28,604 bases of DNA from assembly GCA_051744245.1 (NCBI GenBank), contig JBNJCV010000018.1, positions 1 through 28,604 on the forward strand. Reading direction: 5' to 3'. The DNA is from M55B165 sp051744245. Its GTDB lineage: Bacteria > Actinomycetota > Humimicrobiia > Humimicrobiales > Humimicrobiaceae. This document shows positions 7,675-16,155 of the stretch, in pieces. The translations under genes and the position numbers were made by a program. Every line of letters starts with the position of its first letter. Positions within the stretch are counted from its first letter, which is position 1. The notes under the pieces are model-generated. The model was not told the origin of the DNA. It saw only the letters and a program-made list of their open reading frames with translations, and made no database searches.

Positions 7675-8691
7675 TTATAGCTTATAGATTGCTTTATAAA
7701 TTTTTTTATCCAGCACCATATCCAGCCCCGCCTTAAAATCTTTTAAATCAAAGGTATCAGATACCAATGGCTTTAACTCCATCCTTCCGCCCACAACCAG
7801 ATCATATGCCTTCTTTAAGGTCTCAGGGGTGGAAGAATAATGGCTCCTTATAGTAAGCTCCCTTTTATATACCCTTTCAAAATCAATGGAAAATGGCTTC
7901 CTTTTGCTTGCCATTCCAAATATATTTACTTCTCCCCCATCCCTTAAATATTTAACTGCATTATCCAAGGTTACCCTATTGGTAACAGTAAGTATTGCCT
8001 GGTCAGCCCCAATTCCGGTAATCTCTTTTACTTTTTTAACCAAGTCTTCCTCTGCAGGGTTTACAGTAAGATCTGCCCCCAGCTCTTTTGCCACCCCGAG
8101 CCTTTGGCTGTCTAGATCAATTGCTACCACCTTTGCTCCTCCCAGCTTTACAAGCTGTACAAACAAAAGCCCTATTGCCCCTACCCCCACCACGGTAAAA
8201 TAATCACCCTCCAGATAATTTATCCTATCCATTGCCCTAATACAGCAGCCAAGGGGCTCTATAAAGATGGCCTCCTTTAGATCCTGGCTTTCAGGCAATT
8301 TAAATACAGTATTTTTTACATGCTCTTCTGACAGCCTTATATACTGGGCAAAAGAGCCTGGGAATATATTAGTTTCTTTAAAATGCCTGCACATAGTATG
8401 ATTTCCATGCAGGCAGTAATGACAGCTGTAGCAGGGGATGTGATGGGCAGCAACCACTATATCTCCAACCTCAAATCCATCTACTTTCTTACCTTTCCCG
8501 GCTATCCTTCCCACCAGCTCATGGCCATATACTCTGGGCTTTTTGTTTGCGGGGTCAAATATTTTTATAATGTCTGAACCGCAAAGCCCGGTATAGATCA
8601 TCTCAACCAGTATATCTCCATCACCTATTTCAGGCGTGGGCATCTCCTCCAACCTAAAATCATCTTTGTCATAGCAGTACAGTGCTTTCAT
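7675..8691 (-). CDS. Zinc-dependent medium-chain alcohol/polyol dehydrogenase (copy 1)
   Basis: A 338-residue MDR-superfamily oxidoreductase. Catalytic zinc ligands are Cys37 (GLCGSD), His57-Glu58 (GHE) and a downstream Glu. Structural zinc cysteines are 87, 90, 93 and 101. The NAD(P) fold shows VGVGAIGLLFVQL near residue 168 and an acidic residue after strand 2 (AIDLDSQR), favouring NAD(H). It resembles sorbitol, threonine or butanediol dehydrogenases; the substrate is not determinable. It lies four bases after its paralogue and 15 bases before the methyltransferase-like gene in one operon. Confidence 0.85.
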   Translation of the reverse strand: MKALYCYDKDDFRLEEMPTPEIGDGDILVEMIYTGLCGSDIIKIFDPANKKPRVYGHELVGRIAGKGKKVDGFEVGDIVVAAHHIPCYSCHYCLHGNHTMCRHFKETNIFPGSFAQYIRLSEEHVKNTVFKLPESQDLKEAIFIEPLGCCIRAMDRINYLEGDYFTVVGVGAIGLLFVQLVKLGGAKVVAIDLDSQRLGVAKELGADLTVNPAEEDLVKKVKEITGIGADQAILTVTNRVTLDNAVKYLRDGGEVNIFGMASKRKPFSIDFERVYKRELTIRSHYSSTPETLKKAYDLVVGGRMELKPLVSDTFDLKDFKAGLDMVLDKKIYKAIYKL

Positions 8692-8695
8692 GGTC

Positions 8696-9739
8696 CTAGG
8701 TTACCATATTGTATTTAATGCCTTTTTTCTCATCCACCAGGTTAAGGGCTTCTGTTAGGTCTTCCAGAGGCATGTCTTTGGTTATAAACCTGGATGCATC
8801 TATAAGTTTTCTGGATATAAGGCTAAATGCTTTTTTTACATAATAAGGGGTGTGGTGGTAAACTCCTTTTATGGTAAGCTCTGAGTAATGTAGTAGCTTT
8901 GTATCAATATTTATGGAAGTCCCTGACGGGCATCCCCCAAACAGGTTTACCAGCCCCCCTTTCCTTGCCATAAGTATGGTCATTTCCCAAACCTTGGGAT
9001 TGCCAGTTGCCTCAATGGCAACATCTACCCCTTTACCCTCTTCGGTTAGCTCTTTTACCGCTCCTATCTGATTGCTAGTCTCTGCAGCATTTATGGTAAA
9101 ATCTGCCCCAAACTCTTCAGCTTTTTTTAGCCTTTCACTGGAAAGGTCAGTTGATATTACCCTTGCCCCATTTAGTTTAAGTAAGGCCACATACATAAGC
9201 CCAATAGGGCCTGCCCCGTTAACTACAGCAGTATCGCCTACCTCAACATTTGATTCATCCAGACCGTGCACTACGCAAGCCAGAGGTTCAGTTAACGCAG
9301 CTTCCTTATAGCTTACACTGTCGGGTATCTTTAGGGTATTAATTTTTAGAATATCTTCCGGTACCCTTATATATTCTGCATAAGCACCATTGTTATATAC
9401 AATATTTTCACACATTGAATAACGCTCTAGCTTACAGTAATAACATTTAAAGCACGGTACAGAATTCATTGCTGCTACCCTATCACCTACGGAAAAATCT
9501 TCTACCCCTTCCCCTATTTCAACTATATCTCCAGCCCATTCATGTCCAAAAACAGAGCCCTCCTCAATCATGGTGGGATGGCCTCTTTTATAGGTTTTAA
9601 GGTCTGAGCCGCAGGTAAGGGCACTCTTTATTTTTACCAGGGCTTCACCTTTTCCTATCTTGGGTATGTCTATTTCTTCAAATCTTACATCTAAGGGCTT
9701 ATAAAATAGTTGGGCTTTCATTTTTTTATTTTCAACCAT
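8696..9739 (-). CDS. Zinc-dependent medium-chain alcohol/polyol dehydrogenase (copy 2)
   Basis: This 347-residue paralogue of the next gene has Cys43 (TCGSD), His66-Glu67 (GHE) and structural zinc cysteines 96, 99, 102 and 110. Its nucleotide-binding motif is VNGAGPIGLMYVALL and strand 2 ends STDLSSER, suggesting NAD(H). ATG at 9739 is chosen because AAAGGGG lies just upstream. An in-frame TTG at 9781 would start essentially at the -10 box, so it is unlikely. Two tandem, clearly diverged dehydrogenases suggest successive oxidation or reduction of related sugars or polyols, but that is inference. Confidence 0.85.
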   Translation of the reverse strand: MVENKKMKAQLFYKPLDVRFEEIDIPKIGKGEALVKIKSALTCGSDLKTYKRGHPTMIEEGSVFGHEWAGDIVEIGEGVEDFSVGDRVAAMNSVPCFKCYYCKLERYSMCENIVYNNGAYAEYIRVPEDILKINTLKIPDSVSYKEAALTEPLACVVHGLDESNVEVGDTAVVNGAGPIGLMYVALLKLNGARVISTDLSSERLKKAEEFGADFTINAAETSNQIGAVKELTEEGKGVDVAIEATGNPKVWEMTILMARKGGLVNLFGGCPSGTSINIDTKLLHYSELTIKGVYHHTPYYVKKAFSLISRKLIDASRFITKDMPLEDLTEALNLVDEKKGIKYNMVT

Positions 9740-9783
9740 AAGACCCCTTTCATATTTTAAAAAACTATTTCTTATGTCCAAGT

Positions 9784-9812
9784 ATTATATTTAAGTATTC
9801 CACTATCAGCAA
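9784..9812 (-). promoter_or_regulatory. Promoter of the dehydrogenase operon
   Basis: On the minus strand TTGCTG (9812-9807) and TATAAT (9789-9784) are exactly 17 bases apart, about 45 bases before the ATG at 9739. AAGTATT occurs twice on the plus strand (9780-9786 and 9793-9799) around the -10 and could be a regulator half-site pair, but that is weak. Confidence 0.6.
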
Positions 9813-9841
9813 TAAAAAACAATGTTAAATATTTTTATTGA

Positions 9842-9949
9842 ATAACAAAAGATGGAAAATATAGAAAGCGAAAAGAACTATTAAAAAATCCTAAAAACCA
9901 TGCAGTAATGGGAAAACACGAGCAGGGTTTCAAACTTTGTGCCAACTAA
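9842..9949 (+). other. Short open stretch in the gap between operons, doubtful
   Basis: Between the dehydrogenase promoter and the end of the kinase gene the plus strand stays open for 35 codons (from ITKDGKYRKRK to GFKLCAN, stop 9947-9949). It lacks a good start or ribosome site. It could be a gene remnant or chance. Just after it lies a small GCCAA/TTGGC inverted repeat near 9941-9955. I see no terminator for the ten-gene operon ending at 10003. Confidence 0.15.
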
Positions 9950-10002
9950 TTTGGCCAAGCATCTAAAATTAATCAGCAGGAGCTTGCCGAAAATTTTAAA
10001 TT

Positions 10003-10743
10003 CTAAAAAATCCATTCTTCTAGTAACTTCTCAGTTTTTTCTAAAAAAGACATATTCCTTCTCTTTTCCATGATTTTAAATTCTTTAAACATTTCTTTTT
10101 TCATTTTCTTGCTATCTAGCTTAAAATCATCCCTTAGGGACCTAAATATCTTTCCCAAAAGATTTAATTTCCACCCGCTAAACTCTGGCCTATAGGTTAA
10201 CAGGAAAGCACATAACCTCCCTCCGTCTTCTTCTGCAACTCCATTCCGGCATTCCTCGAAATCAACCTTAAAAATCTTATCCCCGTTTACTATAAAATTT
10301 TTCAAATTAATATCCTGCAAGATCAAGCTTTTCCCAAAAACTTCCTTAGCTTCCTTGTTAAACATGTAAATATATTTACACAAGCCGTATATTAAATTTT
10401 CAGAAAGCTCTTTCTTTTTTTCTTCATATTCTTCTATAAAGTCCAGGAAGGTCCTTCCCTTGATATATTGCAGTATTAAAAAATTTCTGCCTTTAAAGCA
10501 GGATTCGGGAACTAATATTTTTCTATCCTGTAAGCTTTTTAAAACCAAATATTCTTTTTTTAGTCTTTGCTGCCAGTTTCTGCCCCTGTATTTTTTTAAA
10601 ACTAAATCAGAAAAGCTCCCCTTTTTATAAATACATCTTATCCTGTAGACATCATTTTTCTTGCTTTCAAACTTTTCTAAAATCTTATAGCTTCTGATCC
10701 CCTTATCTTGAGTAAAATCCTTACTTAAAGATATCTCTTCCAT
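10003..10743 (-). CDS. Small protein-kinase-fold phosphotransferase, last gene of the ECF/Moco-like operon
   Basis: This 246-residue protein has a compact kinase-like layout. There is an ATP-anchoring lysine in LVLKKY (about residue 50), a helix-C glutamate in KKEYLVLKSL, a catalytic loop QDINLKNF (about 142-149) in place of HxDxxxxN, and a metal-binding DFE (about 160) in place of DFG. It resembles Kdo/WaaP, RIO and aminoglycoside-type kinases acting on small molecules or lipids. Its start overlaps the MobB gene by 23 bases and GAGG precedes the ATG. Position at the end of a putative cofactor-salvage operon suggests it phosphorylates an imported compound, but the substrate is unknown. Confidence 0.6.
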   Translation of the reverse strand: MEEISLSKDFTQDKGIRSYKILEKFESKKNDVYRIRCIYKKGSFSDLVLKKYRGRNWQQRLKKEYLVLKSLQDRKILVPESCFKGRNFLILQYIKGRTFLDFIEEYEEKKKELSENLIYGLCKYIYMFNKEAKEVFGKSLILQDINLKNFIVNGDKIFKVDFEECRNGVAEEDGGRLCAFLLTYRPEFSGWKLNLLGKIFRSLRDDFKLDSKKMKKEMFKEFKIMEKRRNMSFLEKTEKLLEEWIF

Positions 10744-11482
10744 TTATTTTTACCTCAATGCTTTTTCCTTCTTCATATCCTTTTAAATTTTTCACTACTC
10801 CCAGCAAAGTATCCCTCAATATTGCCTTTACAAAAGGAACCATTTCAATATCTTTGCCACCTACCTTCAACTGCACCTCACCAGAACCTATAACACAATC
10901 TTTTCTTTTAGCCTCACCCTTCAATATCTTATTGCCTAATTCCCGGCAGCTGTATCCACACCTGTTGCAGCACTCTGGTGGAAAGTCAGGCAATACTGGA
11001 TATACCTTTTCTTCAATTAAATCCACGAGCTTTAAAATACTGCTTACCCCGTCTACGGCAGGCACACCATTATAAGATTCCAGTCCATTAGCAATAATAC
11101 CTGATACGACAAAAACACTGCTATCAAGAAGCTTGTCAATATCCTCTCTGCTTTTAGCGCAAACAATCTTCGGCAAATTGTAATCTAGCACCCCTTCCAT
11201 GATAACGTAATCCTGGCTGTAGAATTTAAGTATCTCTTCAATACTTAATTTTTTAGGAAAAAGAATATCTGTCTCCTCATTTCCCCTCGCAGTAACCAAT
11301 TCAGCCCCTGCCTGGCCATGCCGGTACGTGTTAGTACCTTCGGTGTCCATGGCAAAATCCCGGTAATGGATTTCTTTAATTGAGCCCACTGAATATTTTC
11401 TTTTCCTAAGCTCCTTTATAATATTTTCAATTACTGTAGTCTTTCCCGACCTACTCTCTCCTATTACTGATAAAGCCTTCAA
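10721..11482 (-). CDS. MobB-like molybdopterin-dinucleotide protein fused to an iron-sulfur domain
   Basis: A 253-residue protein starting at TTG 11482, with GGGGAG just upstream; TTGA overlaps the EcfT stop by four bases. Residues 3-100 match MobB: P-loop GESRSGKTT (8-16), then SVGSIKEIHY, DTEGTNTYRHGQAGA (46-60) and a VIMEG Walker B. MobB binds GTP and assists attachment of GMP to molybdopterin. Residues 165-200 carry Cys171, 172, 175, 179 and 196 in a CNRCGYSC...GEAKRKDC arrangement like the FeS domain of RnfB, so a [4Fe-4S] cluster is likely. A short C-terminal beta-rich tail follows. This is the main protein evidence tying the operon to molybdenum or tungsten cofactor. Confidence 0.82.
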   Translation of the reverse strand: MKALSVIGESRSGKTTVIENIIKELRKRKYSVGSIKEIHYRDFAMDTEGTNTYRHGQAGAELVTARGNEETDILFPKKLSIEEILKFYSQDYVIMEGVLDYNLPKIVCAKSREDIDKLLDSSVFVVSGIIANGLESYNGVPAVDGVSSILKLVDLIEEKVYPVLPDFPPECCNRCGYSCRELGNKILKGEAKRKDCVIGSGEVQLKVGGKDIEMVPFVKAILRDTLLGVVKNLKGYEEGKSIEVKINGRDIFK

Positions 11483-12252
11483 ATCAATCTCCCCTTTATA
11501 AATAAATAAAAAATAGCTATAAATCCTGCTGTAAATAGAATAGATAGCCATGTGATAATATAATCCCTTGCTCTCATCTTTAAAACCAGGTAACTGCTCC
11601 TTTTTGGATAAGCCCTAAAGGCCCTCATCTCCATGGCCAATGACAGCTTATGGGCTTTCTTTATGGAATTTATAAGGATGGGGTTAAAAATATAGTAGTA
11701 CATCCTTAATTTCCTCCCGAAAGGTATCCTTTCTATATCCACTCCCCTTAGCTGTATGGCAGTTACCGTATCCCTGAATTCATTAATAAATATCGGCAAA
11801 AACCTTATAGCAACAGAAACCATAAAAGCTATCTCATAGGGAATCTTGAGCTGTATGAGACCCTGCACGATTTCCCTATGGGTAGAAGTAGTAATAATAG
11901 TTGCAGAAACCACAATTACAGCCAGCCTTAAAATAAACTCTAAACCTTTAACCAGCCCTCCAGTAGAGAGCAAGTCAAAACCCCCTACACTTATTATAGC
12001 CCTTCCCCCGCCCCCAAACAGGCTTTGGGCTACAGTGATTATAAAAAACAGGTACCATATCTTTTTAAAAGATTTTATTACAGGAATTAAGCTGGCTCCA
12101 AGAAACAGGGATACAGCAACAGAAACAGCTAACGCAGCACCCAGCACATGAGCACTTTGTACAAAAACAGCAATGCTTGACAGGCAAAGCACTATGGTAA
12201 TTTTTGTCCTTGGATCCAGGTTGTATTTATCCAACTGGCTTCCCGCCTTCAA
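11479..12252 (-). CDS. ECF transporter T component (CbiQ/EcfT family)
   Basis: A 257-residue integral membrane protein with an N-terminal LDPRTKI motif and five to six hydrophobic segments. The two coupling-helix motifs of EcfT are QLRGV (168-171) and MRAF (209-212), which dock on the ATPases. It overlaps the upstream ATPase gene by 26 bases and the MobB gene by four. The TTG at 12252 is tentative; TTG at Leu7 is an alternative. With the two ATPases and the S component at 15568-16152 it completes an ECF importer dedicated to this operon. Confidence 0.88.
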   Translation of the reverse strand: MKAGSQLDKYNLDPRTKITIVLCLSSIAVFVQSAHVLGAALAVSVAVSLFLGASLIPVIKSFKKIWYLFFIITVAQSLFGGGGRAIISVGGFDLLSTGGLVKGLEFILRLAVIVVSATIITTSTHREIVQGLIQLKIPYEIAFMVSVAIRFLPIFINEFRDTVTAIQLRGVDIERIPFGRKLRMYYYIFNPILINSIKKAHKLSLAMEMRAFRAYPKRSSYLVLKMRARDYIITWLSILFTAGFIAIFYLFIKGRLI

Positions 12253-12880
12253 TTCTCAATATACGGCTGGCATTATCCTTAATAAAATTCCGGTCATGGC
12301 TTATTACAAGCATCCCTATCCCTTCCCCTAAAAGACTTTTTAATATACCTGAAAGCAACTTTTTTCCCTGCATATCCAGGCCAGTAGTAGGCTCATCAAG
12401 AATCAAATATTTTGGGTTGTTTACCAGAACTGATGCAATAGCCAGCCTCTTTTTCTCCCCATAGCTTAAATTAAAAGTATAACTATCCTTAAACTCCCAC
12501 AGCTTAAACAGCTTAAGCATCCTATCTACTTCCAGCCCTATTAAGCCGGCATCCATTCCCTTTAGCTCCATTATGAAGGACAGCTCTTTTTTTACTACAG
12601 TATTAAAAATCTGGGTATCAGGATTCTGGAATAAGTACCCTATAATTTTTCCAACCTGGGGCAACCTCAAACTGGATACTGCCTTCTCCCCTAAAAAAAC
12701 TTCTCCACTATCCGGCTTGAGTATTCCACACAATAACTTGCCAATAGTAGTTTTTCCGCTTCCATTAGGGCCAACTAAGCCGGTAAATACACCATTATCC
12801 AATCCCAGGAATACATCCCTTATAATTACCGGACTCTCCTTATATCCAAAACTTACATTATTTGCCTCTATAAAAGCCAA
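12227..12880 (-). CDS. ECF transporter ATPase, second copy
   Basis: This 217-residue ABC ATPase has Walker A GPNGSGKTT, Q-loop FQNPDTQIF, signature LSYGEKKR, Walker B YLILDEPTTGLD and an H-loop SHD. The Q-loop NPDTQ pattern is typical of ECF-type ATPases. The start is taken as TTG 12880, one base after the previous stop and downstream of AAGGAG. A longer in-frame reading up to 12949 would lie inside the preceding gene and add a non-ABC extension. Confidence 0.88.
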   Translation of the reverse strand: MAFIEANNVSFGYKESPVIIRDVFLGLDNGVFTGLVGPNGSGKTTIGKLLCGILKPDSGEVFLGEKAVSSLRLPQVGKIIGYLFQNPDTQIFNTVVKKELSFIMELKGMDAGLIGLEVDRMLKLFKLWEFKDSYTFNLSYGEKKRLAIASVLVNNPKYLILDEPTTGLDMQGKKLLSGILKSLLGEGIGMLVISHDRNFIKDNASRILRIEGGKPVG

Positions 12881-12881
12881 T

Positions 12882-13574
12882 TTATCCCAGCTCCTTAGCT
12901 TCGAGCTCAAATATGCCGCCACCCTTAAGCTCAACAGTTGAATCTGCAATATCTAAATTTTCCCTGTCATGTTCAACTACCACTATGCCCTTTCCCCAAT
13001 CCCTTAGCCTTAATATAGTTTCCTTTATCCTTGTCCGCCCCCTATAATCTATCTCAGACATAGCCTCATCTAATATCAAAATTTCAGGGTCAAGAGCCAG
13101 CACGGAAGCAATGGCTACCAGCTGTTTTTCCCCACCTGAGAGGTGTTCTGGATGCTCATACCTTTTTTTCTTCATACCTACAAGTTCAAGGCAAGATTTA
13201 ATTCTTTTCCCGATCTCTTTTCTATCCAGACATAAATTTTCAGGCCCAAAAGCCACCTCATCTTCAACTGTAGGAGAAAAAAGCTGGGTATCCGGCTCCT
13301 GGAAAACAATGCCAACTTTGGTAGCGATAACAGGCAAATCCATACCTTTGACTGGTTTCCCAAAAAGCAACACCTCACCCCGGACCTCTCCCCCGTAAAT
13401 ATGAGGAATTATTCCACATATACAGTAGCAAAGGGTAGTCTTGCCGCTACCGCTTAAACCGGTAATAGCTAATATCCGGCCTCTTTTTACCTCAAGCCTT
13501 ATCCCGTTTAAAATATATTTTCCGCTTTTAGGATATCTAAAATGTAAATCCTTTATTTCAATTGGAATTGTCAT
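12882..13574 (-). CDS. ECF transporter ATPase, first copy
   Basis: A 230-residue ABC ATPase with Walker A GLSGSGKTTL (39-48), Q-loop FQEPDTQLF (91-99), signature LSGGEKQ (145-151), catalytic Glu170 and H-loop His202. The segment after Walker B reads DEAMSEID instead of the usual DEPTSGLD, a modest oddity of this subunit. It overlaps the preceding gene by four bases (ATGA-type coupling). It pairs with the second ATPase to power the ECF complex. Confidence 0.88.
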   Translation of the reverse strand: MTIPIEIKDLHFRYPKSGKYILNGIRLEVKRGRILAITGLSGSGKTTLCYCICGIIPHIYGGEVRGEVLLFGKPVKGMDLPVIATKVGIVFQEPDTQLFSPTVEDEVAFGPENLCLDRKEIGKRIKSCLELVGMKKKRYEHPEHLSGGEKQLVAIASVLALDPEILILDEAMSEIDYRGRTRIKETILRLRDWGKGIVVVEHDRENLDIADSTVELKGGGIFELEAKELG

Positions 13575-14095
13575 TCTTCTAAAATCACTTCAGTTACAAA
13601 CTTACACCATCTCTGGCTAAACTGGTCCTCCCTTACAATTAACTGATAAGGACCACTTCCACCCTCTTCCTTGGTTCCAAGAGATTCCCCATTCATCTGG
13701 TATGCTAAATAAATGTTACTCTCCTTTAATACCTCTTCCATAGTTAAAGCCACAGTATAACCGTCTACAGCCTTAACTAAAACTGTGGAGTAGTCCCTGC
13801 TGTCTATTCCCAAGCTGCTAAATATTTTTTTTAACTCAATCCCAGTATATAGCTGCTCGCGGGGCCCAGAATTGCTGGTGTCAAGGGTTGCACTGAATTC
13901 CACCGGATGTAAGCCAGTTATATAGCCTAGCCCAATTGTTTCAATTTCCCCATCTCTATCCTTTAAAACTACTTTAGCTTCCTGTTGCATTTTCCTCTTT
14001 TCTGTAAGGTTTCCGGAATTTAGGAAGGCAGCAACGCCTATTGCCATTGCAAGTACTGCCACCAATACTATAATTATTGTATTTTTTCTATCCAT
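13571..14095 (-). CDS. Membrane-anchored single-domain protein with sulfite-oxidase (Moco-binding) fold signature
   Basis: This 174-residue protein has an N-terminal membrane helix (about 7-26) and one extracellular domain. The domain resembles the second half of the oxidoreductase molybdopterin-binding domain: VLVKAVDGYTVALTMEE (DGY 111-113), IYLAYQMNGESLG, then GGSGPYQLIV and a closing WCKFVTEVILEE strand. The Moco-ligand cysteine of sulfite oxidase and YedY, which should lie in the N-terminal half, is absent; the only Cys is at 164 near the end. It is thus unlikely to be a redox enzyme and may bind the cofactor or a partner. The TAATG junction couples it to the hydrolase gene. Confidence 0.65.
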   Translation of the reverse strand: MDRKNTIIIVLVAVLAMAIGVAAFLNSGNLTEKRKMQQEAKVVLKDRDGEIETIGLGYITGLHPVEFSATLDTSNSGPREQLYTGIELKKIFSSLGIDSRDYSTVLVKAVDGYTVALTMEEVLKESNIYLAYQMNGESLGTKEEGGSGPYQLIVREDQFSQRWCKFVTEVILEE

Positions 14096-15567
14096 TAATT
14101 CAGTAAAATATAAGGGACTACCAAATCCTCATGCCTGAATGCTCCATGGTCTCCCCCGCTATCGGTAGAATGCATGCCATGGTCCGATAAAATAATTGTT
14201 TTCCCATCCCAATTATCCAACAGTTTTTTAACATATGAGTCAACAACAGTTATGCTCTCCATGGTTTTCTCATCCAAATCACCATAGTTATGCCCGCTGT
14301 CATCTATGCTGTGGAAATGCACCATTACAAAATCATAGCCCCTCATCATATTCTCCAAAGCATATTTAAATATTTCATCATCTGTAGTCCCATTTCCATT
14401 CCTGTCTGTATTAAGGACAGGCTCTATTTCAAAATCTAAAAACTTTATGTCCCCTTCAACTACCAGGGATTCCTTACCAAGATCCATTAGCTTGCTGAAT
14501 ATGGAGCTGGTCATTATTTTTCTCTGCTTCCTGGAGTAAACACCATTTTCAAAAGGGGGTTTGCCGGTAATCATTGCTGCTAACCCTGAACTTGTGGTGG
14601 GCTTGTAAACACTTGAAGCCATCTCAGCAGGCTGCATGCTTCCAAGGAAAGGAGCGTAACCGTTCTCTATCGAATAAGTATACTGATGGTAGCCAAAACC
14701 ATCTAAAAACAAAACCATTACTTTTTCCCCGCCTTCAATATAGTGGAGGGCATCATAATATAAATCCATAATACTTGCCGCAGGAGGATTTAACATAACT
14801 CCTGCTACATCCTGTATATAGTTGCCTCCATTATTATTTCCATAGCAGATTTTATTTTCTAAAACTTCAAATTTACCCAAGTCATTGGTAAAAAGGTAAC
14901 CTCCCTGCCTGCCCATAATAATGGAGCTGGAAAAATCAGGTAAATTAGCTAAATCCCTTACCGAAAAAATATTTTTTTTCTGGTAAAGCCATGCCCTGGC
15001 CTCTTCCTTTCCTGGATTCTGGGATACCTCATCTATTAGCTCCAGACTGTTTTCAGCTACACACAACAGCTGCCCCGGAGTAGAGCTATAAATATTTTCA
15101 TCTGGGCTTATTATATTAAAACCACTATCCAAACCGCTATGTTCCGAAACCACTATAATCTCCTTAAGTTCCTTTATGTTGCTGTTTTTAGGATGGGTCA
15201 AATTTACTGCCTGCCACTCCCCGTCTGCAAACAATATATAGCTATCTCCAATATCTTTTGACCCAATTCTAGAAGCTCTTCCGTCCCTGCCTACAAATAC
15301 TGCCCAGTAACTACCCCTTAAGGGTCCGGCTAGCTCAATTAAATCCCCTGCTTTAGAAGCCCTGTAGTTTCTGTCCCCATATCTTATTTTACTCCCGGAC
15401 TCTAGCTGATCTAAACTTTCAACAGATAGCGGATCCGATATATCGCCCTTTACAGCCAGGGTTGGAATATGCACAGTATCCTTTATTATAAAATTCATGG
15501 CAACTGCCCCCGCCATAGCTCCTGCTATGAATAAAAGGGCAAATATTAAATAAAAATATTTCTTCAA
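14095..15567 (-). CDS. Membrane-anchored alkaline-phosphatase-superfamily phosphodiesterase with N-terminal Moco-fold-like domain
   Basis: A 490-residue protein with an N-terminal signal anchor (about 4-28). Residues 33-145 (VKGDISDP..., GDLIELAGPL, VGRDGR, NIKELKEIIVVSE) look like another sulfite-oxidase-fold copy. Residues 283-490 form a nucleotide pyrophosphatase/phosphodiesterase core with Asp289 (FLDGFG), nucleophile Thr324 or Thr325 (KPTTSSG), Asp422/423 and His426, Asp462-His463 (SDHG) and His474. An EF-hand-like calcium loop lies at about 388-398. It starts at TTG 15567, directly after the S-component stop. In this operon it could cleave the phosphoanhydride of dinucleotide cofactors outside the cell before uptake; that role is inferred. 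Confidence 0.75.
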   Translation of the reverse strand: MKKYFYLIFALLFIAGAMAGAVAMNFIIKDTVHIPTLAVKGDISDPLSVESLDQLESGSKIRYGDRNYRASKAGDLIELAGPLRGSYWAVFVGRDGRASRIGSKDIGDSYILFADGEWQAVNLTHPKNSNIKELKEIIVVSEHSGLDSGFNIISPDENIYSSTPGQLLCVAENSLELIDEVSQNPGKEEARAWLYQKKNIFSVRDLANLPDFSSSIIMGRQGGYLFTNDLGKFEVLENKICYGNNNGGNYIQDVAGVMLNPPAASIMDLYYDALHYIEGGEKVMVLFLDGFGYHQYTYSIENGYAPFLGSMQPAEMASSVYKPTTSSGLAAMITGKPPFENGVYSRKQRKIMTSSIFSKLMDLGKESLVVEGDIKFLDFEIEPVLNTDRNGNGTTDDEIFKYALENMMRGYDFVMVHFHSIDDSGHNYGDLDEKTMESITVVDSYVKKLLDNWDGKTIILSDHGMHSTDSGGDHGAFRHEDLVVPYILLN

Positions 15568-16152
15568 TTATTTTCCGCTCTTTCCATACCTAAACCAGGG
15601 CAAATCAATTCTCTTTAATCCCCTTACAATTACATAAGCTAAAATGCCTCCCAGGCCCCCCGACAAAGCCCCGCCTGCCAAGGCCAGGACTAAAGGGATT
15701 GCCGGGAGCTTGAAAAATACAAAATTTGTAAGCACCGTTCCGCTAATATTGGCTACCATTCCCGCAAAAAAACAGGAAAATATATTGCCGGCATTCTGCC
15801 TTGACAAAAATAAAAATAAATCCACTGCAATTCCAGGGGCAAGATAAGTAAGCATGCTCATTATTCCATGGGTCCCAAATATACCAGTAGCCACAACTAA
15901 TATTGCCTGAACCAATGCTATAAGGGTAGCGGTTCCGGGTTTTCCTACTAATCCTGCCCCCACTACAATCCACATCATATAAAAACCTCCTGCAATTGCT
16001 CCCCCAGGTATAAAAAAGGGTCCGGTTATTATATGGACCAGGGGAACCACCACCGGCTTCATGGCAATGCCAACAGCAGCCACCATGGCAATGATTACAA
16101 GTTCAAATAAAGAAAATTTTTTTAGATATTTTCTTGCTATTCCTTCTCCCAT
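15568..16152 (-). CDS. ECF transporter S component (substrate-binding membrane subunit)
   Basis: A 194-residue, very hydrophobic protein with about six membrane helices and many glycines. The short N-terminal tail leads into FSLFELVIIAMVAAVGIAMKP, a helix-1 pattern common to ECF S components with small residues for docking on EcfT. It does not match a vitamin-specific S family that I can recognise with confidence. Placed three bases after the second lipoprotein gene and abutting the hydrolase, it should set the substrate specificity of the ECF complex encoded downstream. The leader and MobB suggest a Moco, molybdopterin or tungsten-cofactor ligand. Confidence 0.75.
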   Translation of the reverse strand: MGEGIARKYLKKFSLFELVIIAMVAAVGIAMKPVVVPLVHIITGPFFIPGGAIAGGFYMMWIVVGAGLVGKPGTATLIALVQAILVVATGIFGTHGIMSMLTYLAPGIAVDLFLFLSRQNAGNIFSCFFAGMVANISGTVLTNFVFFKLPAIPLVLALAGGALSGGLGGILAYVIVRGLKRIDLPWFRYGKSGK

Positions 16153-16155
16153 TTA

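Noticed and set aside
12881..12949. Longer N-terminus for the second ECF ATPase, starting at 12949
   Set aside because: The extra residues lie within the end of the previous ATPase gene in another frame and do not resemble an ABC domain; TTG 12880 follows AAGGAG.
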